A stretch of 64,000 nt of DNA from Cerrena zonata (Eukaryota; Basidiomycota; Agaricomycetes; Polyporales; Cerrenaceae). The notes below the pieces were generated by a model. That model worked only from the letters and a program-made list of their open reading frames with translations, was not told where the DNA came from and ran no database searches. Position numbers and translations under genes: made by a program. Below, piece after piece: positions 12,767-24,624 of this stretch (positions are counted from its first letter, which is position 1; the number at the start of each line of letters is the position of its first letter). The DNA lies in contig JASBNA010000006.1 of the NCBI GenBank assembly GCA_038087015.1, positions 1,116,001 to 1,180,000 on the forward strand, given 5' to 3'.

Positions 12767-13336
12767 GTAAGTCGATCTAATTCTGTGCCCGTCAAAATAA
12801 ATTAACTAATCATGATCATTCAATGTTTCCTAGACCTCAGTTCCATTTGCTTTCAAGGGTAGAATGAACATCATATCTTGTGATGTTAGAGCAACAATTA
12901 CTATTTAGAATCATATTCATATCTCTCCTAGACGTCTCAAACTGTAGAAGATATCTCTCAATGCCATATAGACATGTTACGGTTTTTTGAACCTAATGTT
13001 CACAAGTAATATTTCACAACCTGATGAAGTTAAGTATCTTTGGGTACGGAGCGTGCATCCCTTGTTGACGCTAATTTATACCCAAGATGTCCATCCTAGC
13101 TTGGTCGCGGTATACGTACTAAGTTGAAGTTTCTATCAGGTAGTAATATCATAAGTATGTATGTTGTTTGTTGTTTGTCCCAGTCTCACATAGTAGGCAG
13201 TTTACTGGCTTAGAGTCACCGCTACGAGTGGATTTGGTCCACTCTTTGGCTCAGTCGTAGCAATGAGAGGGATGTCCGATTACAAATACTATATCAAAAT
13301 GTTACATAGAAGCCGCTACAAGGTCTGTACTGATAT
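12767..13336. other. intergenic region
   Basis: 3' flank of synthase 2 and 3' flank of the convergent oxygenase pseudogene. No gene recognised. Confidence 0.5.
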
Positions 13337-14924
13337 TCAATTCCGCTTCCGTTTCTTATTGGGAACTACAACCATGGCGTAAGAAAGATATATACTATCT
13401 GCAGAGTCCGGCCTAGACTCGTTTCCCAGATATGCAGCGTCGACCTCTTTGAATGAGGCTGACCACGTAATCTTGTCAGCTGTCTTCTGTAGCGAGTAGA
13501 AGGGGATGTTTTTGCAGAGCCTTAGCCAGGCATAAGGTGAATCAGAAACATCAACGCGAAAGCACGGTCTCCTGAGGTCGATGGACACCCCTTTGCGTTT
13601 CTTCCGTCCCACATTTGACTTGGAATGATGAAGGTTTGGCATGTTTCTATTTAACTCTTCTTCTCTCTCTGCGAGATAGAATGGATTCCGATGGTTAGAA
13701 GTTATTTCTGCGAGTAGGGCATCAATGTGAAGCTCGGTAAGGGGGAAAACGTGCGCCTCTATTGGGACAGGTTCACTCGATTCAGAATCCCAATCCCTCC
13801 GGAACAGCTGATTTGAAATGCAACAAGACAGGGATAAAGTGAACTTCCGCAGAGGACGTCAAGAGGGCGGAAGCCGCGGCGTGCAGAATATTATCCATAC
13901 CACTCGGTTCGGTCGTCTCAATGGAGTAACGGTGCTGGAGAAGTAGACCATAAGGTGGGAGTGAGCTTTGATAACGCTCCTTTCATCCGCTCTAAAACCC
14001 TCTTTTCAAAGTCTGTTCGTGGTTTGGGCTTCGATGGCGATTTCTGCAGAGGGGAAAACTTTCTGAATATTTTGAATGCGATTACTCCGCGGTATCCCCC
14101 TCTCAGCCTCTCTACTTCGTGTTCAACATCGGGGTAAAAAGCAACGAAGCTCCCTGGGTAGGCTCGCATCCCTGCGTCCCGTCCCACACGTAGATTCCCT
14201 TCATCACCCGGGACACAGTCACCTATACCCACGAGAAAGGTACCAACTAAGCCTTTCTCTGGAGTGTCCCAGTGGGGTTTAAAACATCCACCAGGTCCAT
14301 AAAGATGGATCTTGTACGGTTCAACACGCACGGCCCCTGGGAGGAAATGTTCACTCCAGATATGTTCAATATCTTTATAGAGCGATTTGGATACTGTAAA
14401 ATGGCCCGTTGGTATTTCGCGCGCATTACGAACCTCGGTGTTCACTCGGGTTGATTGGGACTCAACGTCCCCGTAACCAGAAACCTCTGCACCTTCGAAG
14501 AGTTCTTTCAGGAACTCGGCAGACTCTTCTCGGATATCTGCCTTCTCCTTCTGTCGATAAAAGTTATCGGCCAGGTTGTCATCAGGTGGACCAAAAGGGT
14601 CTATCTCCGTAGAAATATCGATCTCGCCATACGTAATGGTGAGATCAAAAGGTTTAGGGAGGTAACCCGACGACATATGATGTGACTCTTCTTTGTATAT
14701 TTTACCAAGCCTGCCGATGGCATCCTGCAGCTCATTCAGTACGATTTGCACAAAATAATACATATCCTCCCTACCGGAACCTTGACGGCGCCGACTTCAA
14801 GGTCGTAATGATCTTGCCATGCTTTGATCATAGAAAGACAAGACCCGAGAGGTTCCAGTTTCGTGGGTGCTTTGTCAATAGCTGCTTTGAGGTCAAGAGC
14901 AGTGCGAACGCTAGAAGGAAGCAT
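13337..14924 (-). pseudogene. 2-oxoglutarate/Fe(II) oxygenase (prolyl 4-hydroxylase-like), frameshifted
   Basis: Exon 1 is 14924-14775 (starts MLPSSVRTALDLK) and exon 2 starts at 14724. The uninterrupted part (to the stop at 13918) gives about 318 residues with the complete oxygenase core: H201-W-D203 in KPHWDTP, the distal His252 in DVEHEV and Arg262 in GYRGVIAFKIF, which bind iron and 2-oxoglutarate. After LTPT the frame is lost: the family-like continuation YGLLLQHRYSIETTEPSG lies one frame away, and a second shift near 13800-13830 is needed to reach FPLTELHIDALLAEI and the tail ending at 13337. So two single-base-type frameshifts separate a roughly 200-residue C-terminal domain from an intact catalytic domain. 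A truncated but active enzyme cannot be excluded. Substrate unknown; position between synthases 2 and 3 does not by itself make it a terpene-tailoring enzyme. Confidence 0.72.
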
Positions 14925-15765
14925 TTATATAGAAAGACTAGCTAAGGGGAAGATTTACGGTTGTAGCTGAGGATGAAGCTGGCAGAAGTTGGAAAGTTGG
15001 AATCCAAGTTACCATGGCAGTCAATTCTTAGCTGTACTGCAGTGAGTGACGTCAGAAAACCCGGAGTTAACCGAATGAACACCGGACTTCGCAACCCGAC
15101 AACTCAGATTCAACAACCCACATGTGGCATCGTATTGTAGGTTAGTTGACTTCCCTTTTGACTATTGAATAAAGTGGCCAAGCTGACCAAAAGTACAGAC
15201 TTTGTCAGACCTCAGCATTATATACATCGTACCTGCTCGTGTTCGAGTGACAACTGACTCAGTGTTCAAGCGATTGGCATATCCGAAATCTTTTCCGATG
15301 AAACATAAACACTGACATGTTGCAGTTGCAACTCCCTAGTTTGTATGCCGACTTCAGCAAGATCTGACCCCTGATGAAACTGACGGAGTTAAGTATCTTG
15401 CCAAGGGTATGGATCACACGCGTTCACACGGCATTTGGAGACAGTAATGCCGACCTGGGCCCAAGTTTAGGAAATCGATAACACAATTTGGTAGTAAGAA
15501 ACCCCAAATCATACCCATACGTTCCTCAAAGCTATGTTCATTCCTCCTCTCTCTGTCTACTATTGCTCTCCGATCGGTATCGGCTGACACTGAGAATCTT
15601 CGTAGAGGTGCTTGATATCTCTGTCAGTACCTTTGCATTCTTTGCATGAAACATCTCCACCTAGCTCAAATATCCTGACAGTGACTTGCAACCCTGGCCC
15701 TTGTTGTTGATCTCGGTATGATGCCTCCGTACATCCATCAGACATTCTCCACTATTTTCTTGAGG
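14925..15765. other. intergenic region
   Basis: Upstream of both the oxygenase gene (-) and synthase 3 (+). Only short frames; no RNA gene or repeat recognised. Confidence 0.5.
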
Positions 15766-15773
15766 TATAAATT
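15766..15773 (+). promoter_or_regulatory. TATA box of terpene synthase 3
   Basis: TATAAATT 54 bp ahead of the ATG at 15827. Confidence 0.5.
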
Positions 15774-15826
15774 CATACCGTCCTGGTGCTTCGGTTTCAC
15801 CATCTCCTCATCTCCCAGAACAAAAC

Positions 15827-16944
15827 ATGTCATCTCCTACCTTTATTTTACCCGATTTCTTCGCAAATTGCCCCTACCAAGCTCGTCTCAACCCACTCAC
15901 AGATGTGGTCACAAAAACAGCTCAAGAATGGATCTTGACCGAAGCCAACTACGACGACGACCAACGGGCGAGATTCCTGAAGGTCTGCGGTGGTATCCTA
16001 GCTGGTTACTGCTATCCCAACGCCGACTCATTCCACCTCCAAATATGCGGTGACTGGCTGGATTGGGTATTTGTTTTGGACGACTGGACAGATGGGTATA
16101 CCGATACCCAAGTCCAGTCCACCGTGAACTCCATCAAGAGATGTTTGCGGGATCCCCATTCCCATCAAGACAATACGCCTATCTGTCTATTGGCTAAGGA
16201 GTAAGTGAGTTTTGTTTCATTAGTAGGATTTCTTCTAACATATATACCTTGACAGTTTGTTTGGTCGCTTTTTCAAAACGGCCGGGCCCCGATGTGCCAA
16301 ACGGTTTATTCGTACAATGGATCTGTATGTAGACGGGGTATTCGAAGAGAGTGCTGTCAGAGAGCATGGTGCCCTCGACTTGGAGGGTTATATCGCCTTA
16401 CGGCGGGAGACCAGCGGAGTACGCCCCTGTTTGGTGTTGATCGAATCTGCGGCTGGGATAGACCTCCCTGACGAAGTTATCGAACATCCCGTCATTCGTT
16501 CCATGGAGGATGCTACCAATGACTGGGTGAGCTGGACGAACGTGAGTGAACCTATACTTAGATAACATTCACGTACTGACATTGTAACAGGATATATTTT
16601 CCTACAATAAAGAACAAGCCGCTGGGGACCCTCATAACCTCATTGCAGTCTTGATGAGGGATCGCAATCTCGAATTACAACCTGCTGTAGACCTTGCCGG
16701 TCAGCTTTGCTTCGACTGCATTGCGAAGTTTGAAGCGGATAGGGAGGTTCTTCCATCTTGGGGAGCAGAGGTTGATTGTCTAGTCGATATTTACATCCAA
16801 GGCTTACAAGACTGGATTATTGGGTCATTGCACTGGAGTTTTGCTTGCCAACGTTATTTCGGTTCTAAGGGAGAAGAGATAAAACAACATCGTGTTGTTA
16901 ATCTGCAATCCCGGGAGGCGAGGTCTGTTCGAGCGACTTGTTGA
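15827..16944 (+). CDS. sesquiterpene synthase, copy 3
   Basis: Exons 15827-16200, 16256-16541 and 16591-16944 encode 337 residues. The Asp-rich motif is DDWTD (residues 85-89) instead of DDYSD, the second metal site is NDIFSYNKE from residue 220, and the RY pair (CQRYFG) lies near the C-terminus. Exon 1 and exon 2 lengths (374 and 286 nt) match the ancestral lengths of copy 4 exactly, and the residues around the introns (LFGRFF.TAGPRCAKRF) are also shared with copy 4. Copies 3 and 4 therefore form one subgroup and copies 1 and 2 another. Frame and motifs are intact, so it is likely active as a farnesyl diphosphate cyclase. The tail after residue 325 is short and unlike the other copies. Confidence 0.92.
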
Positions 16945-17012
16945 GAATAGATTGTAACATTATAGCAGGAAAAAAAACACAAACATGACGACAGCGACTA
17001 TAAGTGACTACA

Positions 17013-17450
17013 CTACACTACAAAGGAGCAAATTCTGAGACTATCATGGTAGGTTTTGCATATACCTGGGAGCCTTTCGACTACCTCTTCGTAGACATAG
17101 ATTGACAAAATGGCCACAAATAAAAATACGAACAAGACGTCAAGGAGGAGTACGAACATCCGAGCGCTAGCACAAGCATAATGATAAATGTATAGATAGT
17201 CATAACTCCATTGAACTCTCGTACCTTTTTGACTTTGGCTCCGGGTCAGGCCTAGTGGGCTTAGGTTGAATAGGATCCTGGGCATCCTTTACTGACGTGT
17301 CTTCCGGGGCAGACTCGTTGGAGGCATCATTGACATCATCGATTGAAACCTCCTCTGCACCTCGTCGGGAGTTATAATTGTCGATCAGAACGTACAAGAT
17401 GAAAAGGGAGACCAGCAATGCAACGATGAGTTTAATCGCTTGTATGCTAT
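17013..17450 (-). CDS. putative small membrane protein, partial model
   Basis: On the minus strand an open stretch near 17450-17230 reads a hydrophobic helix (LIVALLVSLFILYVLIDNY), then an acidic and proline-rich linker (SIDDVNDASNESAPEDT, IQPKPTRPDPEPKSK). A GTACGA donor at about 17223 and a CTAG acceptor near 17165 join it in phase 2 to a second hydrophobic helix (MFVLLLDVLFVFLFVAILS) ending in IYVYEEVVERLPG. The 5' end could not be placed and further exons may lie upstream to about 18000. I do not recognise a family. It could be a small two-helix membrane protein or a chance arrangement. Confidence 0.28.
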
Positions 17451-18122
17451 ATGTAGCGCATGAGCTACTTCAGTGAAGCCGTCTCCAATACCTCGTACCA
17501 ATATGTCAGGTATCGTTTCGTTGTGTTTTGCTTTGGAGGCTCGGGTCGCGCAAATTGACTAGGATATTCCTATACCGCGTCTAGGGTGAATGAATGATAT
17601 ATGAACGACATTGTCCGCCAACAGACCTTACCAGCGCTTGAGGTGTTGACTTCAGGTCCACCTTTAGAGCCTTGAGAGTCATCCCGACTAGAATCATTGA
17701 AGTCAGCATGGTAAGTACTCGAATATTAGGCTCAGTGATACTCACCGCCGATGTCCACTGAAGTTAGAACCCTGTTTCACAACGACGGACATAGCGGGTT
17801 AGCGAGTCTCAAAACGAGCAACGACACAAACAACGGGATGGAGGTCAGTAAGAAAGAGGTGGAAACCTCATGTTTGAGGGTATGGGTTCAGATACTTCTC
17901 AAACTGCGGCATCAAGAACTCACAAATACAGCCATAGCATTAGCGAACCCAAAAAATGAATCTCATTGAGTCCGAACTACCATCGTTCATTACCGTATAG
18001 CAGAAAACACACGCGGGGAAAACATAAAGACCAGAAAGTATCCAGATATTACTCAGACCCTGGTATAGTTAAAATCCAACTCAGATTGTTCTTTAGAAAC
18101 CTTTAACATCTAACCTGGGACC
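17451..18122. other. intergenic region or unresolved upstream exons
   Basis: May hold upstream exons of the putative small membrane protein at 17013-17450 (a frame with TLKALKVDLKSTPQAL near 17680-17620, minus strand). Nothing else recognised. Confidence 0.3.
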
Positions 18123-19459
18123 TCAAAGTTCGGGTGCACCACTATATCGTCCTGGGGTAGGCACCCAGTTCGATTGTGGTGCTTGAGGGTAAGGATATTG
18201 TGTTGGTTGGAGGTTCCCGGTATAGGCGGTAGGGCTCAATGAAGTATCAGGGGAAGCGGAGGGGAAAGTTGTAGGGTCATTAGGATCCTGTAATAGAACA
18301 GTTCTAGTTAGATATGATTCATTGTTAGAATAGGATCAGCTGCAACGTACGTAAACTCTGCTAGTAGCAGGAGGTGGTGTAGATACCGGCTGAGGTGCGT
18401 AAGTGGGTGAAATCAGAGGCTGTTGGTGAGGTGGAGGGGAGGCATAGCCTGTCGGCTTTTCATCCGTGAAGGGCGTGACAGGTTGTTCGAATTGGGATGA
18501 AGGAGCAAAGCGGTTCTTTGCATTTCGCTTCCGGAAGAACCAGAAAGCAACGCCTGCAAGGAGGGCAAGTCCAACAACACCTCCAACAACGCCTCCAGCG
18601 ATAGCTCCAGCATTGCTACCGCCGCCACTCTTAGGAGCAGCAGAGGAGGAACTCGAGGGCGAAGAACCAGTCGCGGTACCAGAAGCAGTAGCAGAGGCAC
18701 CACCAGGCGCTGTGGATTCTGGTGGATTCTGGTCCGCAAGAGCTTTTGCAGCAGTCGAGTTGAAGTTATCCGCATGCGTCACGTCAAGGTATGCCCAGGC
18801 AGGGACAGATGTTCCTGTTGGGATGTCATGAGGATATCTGATGATCCGGTGATAGATTAGATCACCGGGAACTAAGAGACGATAAATTAACAACTTACAC
18901 CTGCTCGTAGATTGCAGCAGTGCAATTCATGTTCCAAGTAGACCATCTGGAAAGGTATTGTCAATAAACGGAGCTCAGGAACGCGACGCGGACGAGATGA
19001 ACGTACGGGACGGAAGGGTCGCCTTGACATACGGCACACGCTTGGAGCGTTGAGTAGAATACAGAGCTACACTGACATGCCGTAGCTGTTGCAGGAACTG
19101 GTGTACGGTAGTGGAAGCCATCGGGTAGAGCGAAGACGAAAGCATCTACGATAACGCGTTAGTATAACAGTTGCGCTCGATCGTTTGGTAGCTTCTCACC
19201 AGCTGGGTCATCAATACACGGTGTATTCAGGTAGGCTGCTACCAAACATGGACTCTGCCCACGAGAATTTGTCATCTAATCATCAAAAGCCGAGAATCCT
19301 CATCAATAACCCAAGCTATAGACGAGAGGTAAGACATGAGCTCGATGCGCTTACCCATTCGAAACCCGTCAAACAGGTGGCGTTTGTACCCTGCGCTGCC
19401 AAACGGGGAACAAGGGCGGCGAGCGCGACGATGCCTGCAAAAACGGATGCTCGTTGCAT
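18123..19459 (-). CDS. single-pass membrane protein of the five-copy family, copy A
   Basis: Six exons: 19459-19355, 19275-19200, 19145-19007, 18946-18899, 18837-18351, 18287-18123; 339 residues. The start MQRASVFAGIVALAALV begins a cleavable signal peptide. The outer domain has a cysteine pattern around CQCSSVFYSTLQACAVC and a conserved SVPAWAYLDV block. Then come ADQNPPEST, a Ser/Thr/Ala-rich stalk, a glycine-zipper helix (GAIAGGVVGGVVGLALLA) and a basic FRKRNAKNR stop-transfer. The cytoplasmic tail is rich in Pro, Tyr and Gln and ends PEL. The layout is that of fungal Mid2-like or wall-sensor-like proteins, but I know no named family with this ectodomain. Exon 2 is 76 nt in every copy. A surface-exposed sensor or wall-linked role is inference. 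Confidence 0.82.
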
Positions 19460-20268
19460 GTTCGGAGTGGGGGCAGGAAGACAAGAAGGAGCAAGGGATT
19501 TCGCAGGGACCTTGTCGCTTGGATGCATGCAAGCATCAGACAAATATACACAAAACTGGAAAGGCCTGTCAAAATGAGGCACCAGACGCCGAGGCGGTGA
19601 ACGCTTCGAAGATGTGGATGCCCGCAATACCCTACTCGGGCTTGGTCGAACCAGACAGGGTCATCTCTGTCGTTGTGAGGATACGCGTCGGCAAACGATG
19701 TCGACGGTATTTCAAAGTAAGCATGTTGCTGGAACGACTCTCAGTACAACTTAGGAAGAGATGCAAGCTAGTTAGACGCTGGACGTGCCATTTGTCTGTA
19801 CCTGAATTCGAATGCTTACGAAGACCTCGATGATCGCGGGTGTTCCGATTCAATTATGATCACCCCATCACCTGTCTTACCATGATTGTTGTACCATTGT
19901 ACTTATATATATCGATTGTTAGAAATATTCAATCTTTAGATCGACATAAAAGAATGTGTTAGAGAACCACTCGGTCACATCAGACCCTAGCGTTCATCCT
20001 AAAGTCTAAATCTGAATTGTAGAACTCTGAAATACCGAATAGAACGTCCCGTCGAACTGCGAGCAATGGTCCATGAAGATACAACACGCTGTGATTACAC
20101 TAAGAAACAGCGGACGGTAATGGGTGTCCTTAAGTAAAGTGATAACGAAAACATCTGCGTCATAATGTCAGTAAAGTATTTCAAGTCCGGTTGAATAATC
20201 GGAGCGTTTCCAACGAGAGGAGGCGTCGGAAGCAAGCCAATAAGCTACTTCCCACACCACCATTTGTT
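19460..20268. other. intergenic region between membrane-protein copies A and B
   Basis: Promoter side of copy A and 3' flank of copy B. A few open frames overlap copy A antisense only. Nothing else seen. Confidence 0.5.
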
Positions 20269-21540
20269 TTACACTTCTGCTACTCCGTAATACTGCCTGT
20301 CGCCAAGTTTTCCATGTGTACTTGGCGGCGCATAAACGGTTGGTGACTGTGAAGTATAAAGTGTAGAAGGTTCAATTCCCTCAGGAGGAAAGGTGGAAGG
20401 ATCATCGGGGTCCTATAAACATATATTGAGTATCCACAGATCGTCATGCCAATCCAGAGGACTCACGTAAAGCCTTGCACCTATAGGTTGCGACGTAGGT
20501 ACTGGTTGTCGAGCATAGATATGTTGTTTGGGAGGCGCACTGACGAGCAATCCCTGCTGTTGTTTATCACCCCAGTTTCCTTGCGTATCAATGGGATATG
20601 GAGTTGTAGCAGCCTGGGGGACATTCCTATCTACTCGCTTGCGTCGGAGGAACCACCAGATCACACCTGCAATGACGATCAAGCCCAATATACCCCCAAC
20701 CACACCTCCTGCAATAGCCCCCGCATTGCTCTTGTGTGAACTCCCTTGGCTACTGCCACTAACACTAGAAGTTGGACCAGGAATTGCTGTAGAGTCTGGA
20801 GGGTCCGTGCTGTCTAGCGCCTTAGCACCGGTAAGATTGAAAGTATCGGGACTGACGACATCTAGATATGCCCAGGCTGGAATAGCTGTTCCAGAGGAAA
20901 TGTTCTGTGGGTATCTATTTGAACATTAGCTTTAGCTAAGAAAGCTCAGTCTTCGGATGTCCGATGAAGGGGAGCTCTTACACGGAGATGGAGGTATTTC
21001 CTTTACAACCAGCAGACCATGCAGACCATCTGTTCACTAAGTTAATTTTTACAGCCCATTGGATCACTAGTTGTAATATGACGTACGTAATGGGCTGACC
21101 ACCTTGACAGATGGTACAAGCTTGAAGCAATGAGTAGAAAACTGTGTTACAGCGACAGGTTGTCGCCGGTGACGAACCACCATTAACTGCAGGATAGTGT
21201 CCCTCCTTGGGTAAAACATTGATATGAGCATCTGATGTGATATTAGCATCCTAGCTTTCGCAGATTGGCGTTTGTCTATGCTTACGCGTAGGATTCGTTA
21301 AACAGGGGGTACTGAGATACGCTGTTGTTAAACATGGAGGCTGTTGACGAGAGTTGGACATCTTCGAGCAACAAGTATTCAAGTCAATTAAAGGAACTTG
21401 TAAATTTTGGTATCCGGAGGACTCACCCACTCGAAGCCTGTGAGGCATATTGCGTCGGTACTCTGAGCCAAAGTCTCCGGGATTAATACGACCAGCGTGA
21501 CCAGAACGCTAACAAAAATACAGAAATTTCCTCTCGCCAT
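20269..21540 (-). CDS. single-pass membrane protein of the five-copy family, copy B
   Basis: Exons 21540-21427, 21361-21286, 21231-21087, 21029-20982, 20914-20467 and 20412-20269; 324 residues. Signal peptide (MARGNFCIFVSVLVTLVVLI), a conserved CLTGFEW at the exon 1 border, the CRCNTVFYSLLQACTIC cysteine block, a short Ser-rich stalk, the helix after KSNAGAIAGGVVGG and a basic LRRKR stop. The tail carries DTQGNWGDKQQQGLL and ends VAEV. Exon phases are identical to copy A. Copies B and E share the HKSNAG stalk end, the QQQGLL tail motif and the VAEV terminus and are clearly sisters, although copies C and D lie between them. Function unknown. Confidence 0.82.
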
Positions 21541-22469
21541 AACGAGGAACGAGAAGGAGAGTGAGAGGAAGAAGGGCATGAGAATTCCCGCACAAGTCAA
21601 AATCGTCGAGATGATATATATTGAGTCCCATCTCGAGGAGGCAGGGCAGTGCCAAGACAGTTTCAATCGCGGAGAGACGAGACAACGAGCACATTGCCAA
21701 TAGGTTCACTACAATGTGTAGAGACTACATCGGGCCGCCGTGAGTGGGTTTTGGGTTCATCGGACAATTGATGTTCGGCAACGAAGACATCATTGATGAA
21801 CATCAGCCTGTCTGGAACTCAGAGATGGATGTCGAATTATATGTAATTGAAGCTCAGAGTTCAGCGGTAGCCCCGGAGTAAGTCCAGGCAAATATTATGA
21901 GAACTAGGATCGCTCTGAGCATGCCAGTGATTGCCTGTCTGTGATAACAATAGTCCTACGTCTACGTCATCCGATTAGAGAAGTCGGGTAGTAATGACCT
22001 GGAATCATCTCACCTCATAATTATCCTAGGTGTTGAAGAACAAACTTCGATTTGACTTGCTTGGAAGCCCCGAAGATCTGAGTAACTGTAACATACTAGC
22101 AGTGGGACGAAGAGTGGTAAGTCTGAAGTCAAGAACTCGAAGAACTGGTTGGAACGTCATTGCATAACGACGTTCGATCGACTCGGATCACACTATTAAT
22201 AGATCACTGCCGGCCCTATGCACTACTTGCGATTTCTCAATGCAATCCTCTGGCAATCGCGAATACAGCCGTGGTTTGGAAGTAAGTAGGCGTAAACTCA
22301 AAAATCTTAACAACTATACAGGAGCGAAATACACTCGTAAGTTCCACGAAATTCGAGTCCCTAATATGCACCTGGGTCCGGGTTATGGTCACTTGCATCT
22401 CACCTGAGCTCACCACTGATGCACAGAATATTTATCTAGGCACCTAAAGCTGACAACTCAGTTTGGGAG
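21541..22469. other. intergenic region between membrane-protein copies B and C
   Basis: About 930 bp with no frame or RNA that I recognise. Confidence 0.5.
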
Positions 22470-23790
22470 CTATGATGACAGTGTGCCATGTCCAGTAGAT
22501 ATCGACCAGCCTGGAGAAGGAGGACGAGGGGGTTCTCTCCCAGAATTCGCTCTGTGGGTAGTGTCCGAGCCTGAGTCCGATTTATTGTCGAGGTCAAGGG
22601 GGATAGAGAGGCCAGTAGAAGGGTGAGCAGGGTCAGAAGGGGCCTAGAGTAATTTACGTTAGCTGAATATTTGCCTTGGCAGGTCACGATCAACAGTGCG
22701 TACATTGGGAGGAAGCATAGATCTCCCTCGGAGTGCAAAGGAAGTCATACCCTGCTCCTGATTGAACAGCAGTTCATCCTTGGCTCCATCCCATGGAATG
22801 CGCCCATAAGATCCCGAATGACTTTTCACATTCTGTCTATTTCGGTAGTACCGAAAGCAAACGATCACGATAGTGAGTCCGGCAAGGCCTCCAATGACAC
22901 CGGCAGCGATATCTCCAGCTTTGCTGCTGTCATGACCTCCGGTTTGTAAAGTAGGAGAGAGAGGGGTTGAAGGTGAAGGCGACGAGCTACCAGTCGATGT
23001 AGGACTACCAGTAATGCTCGTCTTGGTCGCCGATGGGTCACTATTCGCTGTTGATTCCGGTGGATTTGTATCTGCAAGAGCCTTTGCAGCAGTTGCATCG
23101 AAGTTATCTTCATGTGTAACATTTAAGTATCCCCACGCAGGCACGGCTGTCCCTGACGAAAAGTCACAGGGGTAACTGATGATACAATGATATTAAGACG
23201 TCAGAGGATCTTGAGATCAGAATGAGGGGTATTATTAGTAACTTACACAGTCTGGTATACATTTGAACAATTCATGATCCACGTAGACCATCTAAGAGGG
23301 CTTTTGAATAATTGTGCGTGTCATGCATGAGGAATGAGCGTACACATCAGATGTTCTGTCTTGACATACGGCACATGCTTGGAGCATGGAATAGTAAACA
23401 GAATTACAGAGGCATGGCGAATCTTTCGAAGGTGTGAGGTAGTGGAAGTCCGGAGGTAACGCGCTGACATGAGCATCTGTATCAGAGCGTAAACAGATTG
23501 TTCAAGTTGGTTGTTTGAGCGAGTCTCACGCGTTGGGTCGTCAAGAGAGGGTGCAATCAAGTAAGCTGCGACCAAGCACGGGCTCTGTCCTCGAGAGTTC
23601 GTCATCTACATATCCGAGTCGAAAGGTCAAAAGATATTGATTCTATTTCTCAAACCGAGATAGCGAATGGAATTAATGTACTCACCCATTCGAATCCTGT
23701 TAAGCACGTGGCATTCGTCGATTGTGTCGATCCTTTAGAGATCAGAGCGATGAGTACGACGAGACTCGCGTAGACGGAGGGTTGTTTCAT
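22470..23790 (-). CDS. single-pass membrane protein of the five-copy family, copy C
   Basis: Exons 23790-23686, 23605-23530, 23476-23344, 23291-23247, 23175-22704 and 22643-22470; 334 residues. It has the signal peptide (MKQPSVYASLVVLIALI), CLTGFEW, the CLCNSVYYSMLQACAVC block, a Ser/Pro-rich stalk and a helix after AGDIAAGVIGGLAGL. The basic segment and cytoplasmic part (YYRNRQNVKSHSGSYGRIPW) differ from the other copies, and the last exon encodes a tail (DNKSDSGSDTTHRANSGREP) unlike the Tyr/Gln/Pro-rich tails of A, B, D and E. The donor of exon 5 is at a different codon context (LPPN rather than RLY or MIY), but the phase is kept. This is the copy most diverged inside the cell while its outer domain is conserved. 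Confidence 0.78.
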
Positions 23791-24624
23791 ATTGGGAATA
23801 GAGATGTGAAGATAGTAGAGAGCAAAGGGCTCCATCTCTCAGGCTTGTCATGTCTACACGAATACGGGATGATAATCTGTCAAGTTCTGGCCGGAGGAAT
23901 GTTAAGAACCTTGCTATTCTATCCAGTACACAGGCTATTTTGAGAACCAATTGAATACATAATGAACTCCGACACGGGAGCCATCCGACAGAGCCTGAGT
24001 CAGGTTATGTAAGACCTCGCTAGTTTGATAGAAGAACCGACTATCCTATCCCCTTACCAGTGAGACCTGCAAAGGAGACTAGTAGTTAACTCTGGCAGTA
24101 CATACCTCGCTATAACATTGGCAACTCCGCTGGCAGTGACAACGTCGTTCTCTAGATTTCAATTCCATCGGGACGACGGAAAACTGATCAAAACGAGCGA
24201 GATGGATCAAAACACGCATGGTAATCTCTTTAAGATACTTACCGAGGAATGCGGCTCTGATAATTGCCCCGTGAGATTTATGGTCACTTTTCATGAGAGC
24301 TTCACCTGACCCAATCACAGGTTTGCCATATCAGCGCGCCGCAAGACAATGTCACAATTACAAGATCGGACAATCGCGTTGGTTCTCCTAACCCATCTTC
24401 TGCCAGTGACCGCAATTGGCAACCGTTCTGTGGCCAGTGTTGTCATGAGGTAGCGTTGTGCCTATGTTACTCACTTAGCGGATACCTACGAAGTCAGGGT
24501 GATGAATGCACGATCCTCAATCTCCGAGATAATCTTGCCCAGAAAGCGCTCAATATCATACAAAGGGTTTGTTTTCGATACTTCATAAGTTGGTAACATA
24601 TCTCTCACCAAGTCTGTCCACCAG
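23791..24624. other. intergenic region with possible 5' exons of the kinase K1
   Basis: Frames near 24349-24470 and 24500-24570 (the latter reads ILNLRDNLAQKALNIIQR) could be upstream exons of the kinase that starts to be recognisable at 24625. Their joins could not be fixed. Confidence 0.3.

Noticed and set aside
13020..15420. Similar short blocks (AGTTAAGTATCTT...GGTA) near 13030 and 15390
   Set aside because: The match is about 20-30 bp and could not be extended; not enough to claim a repeat unit.
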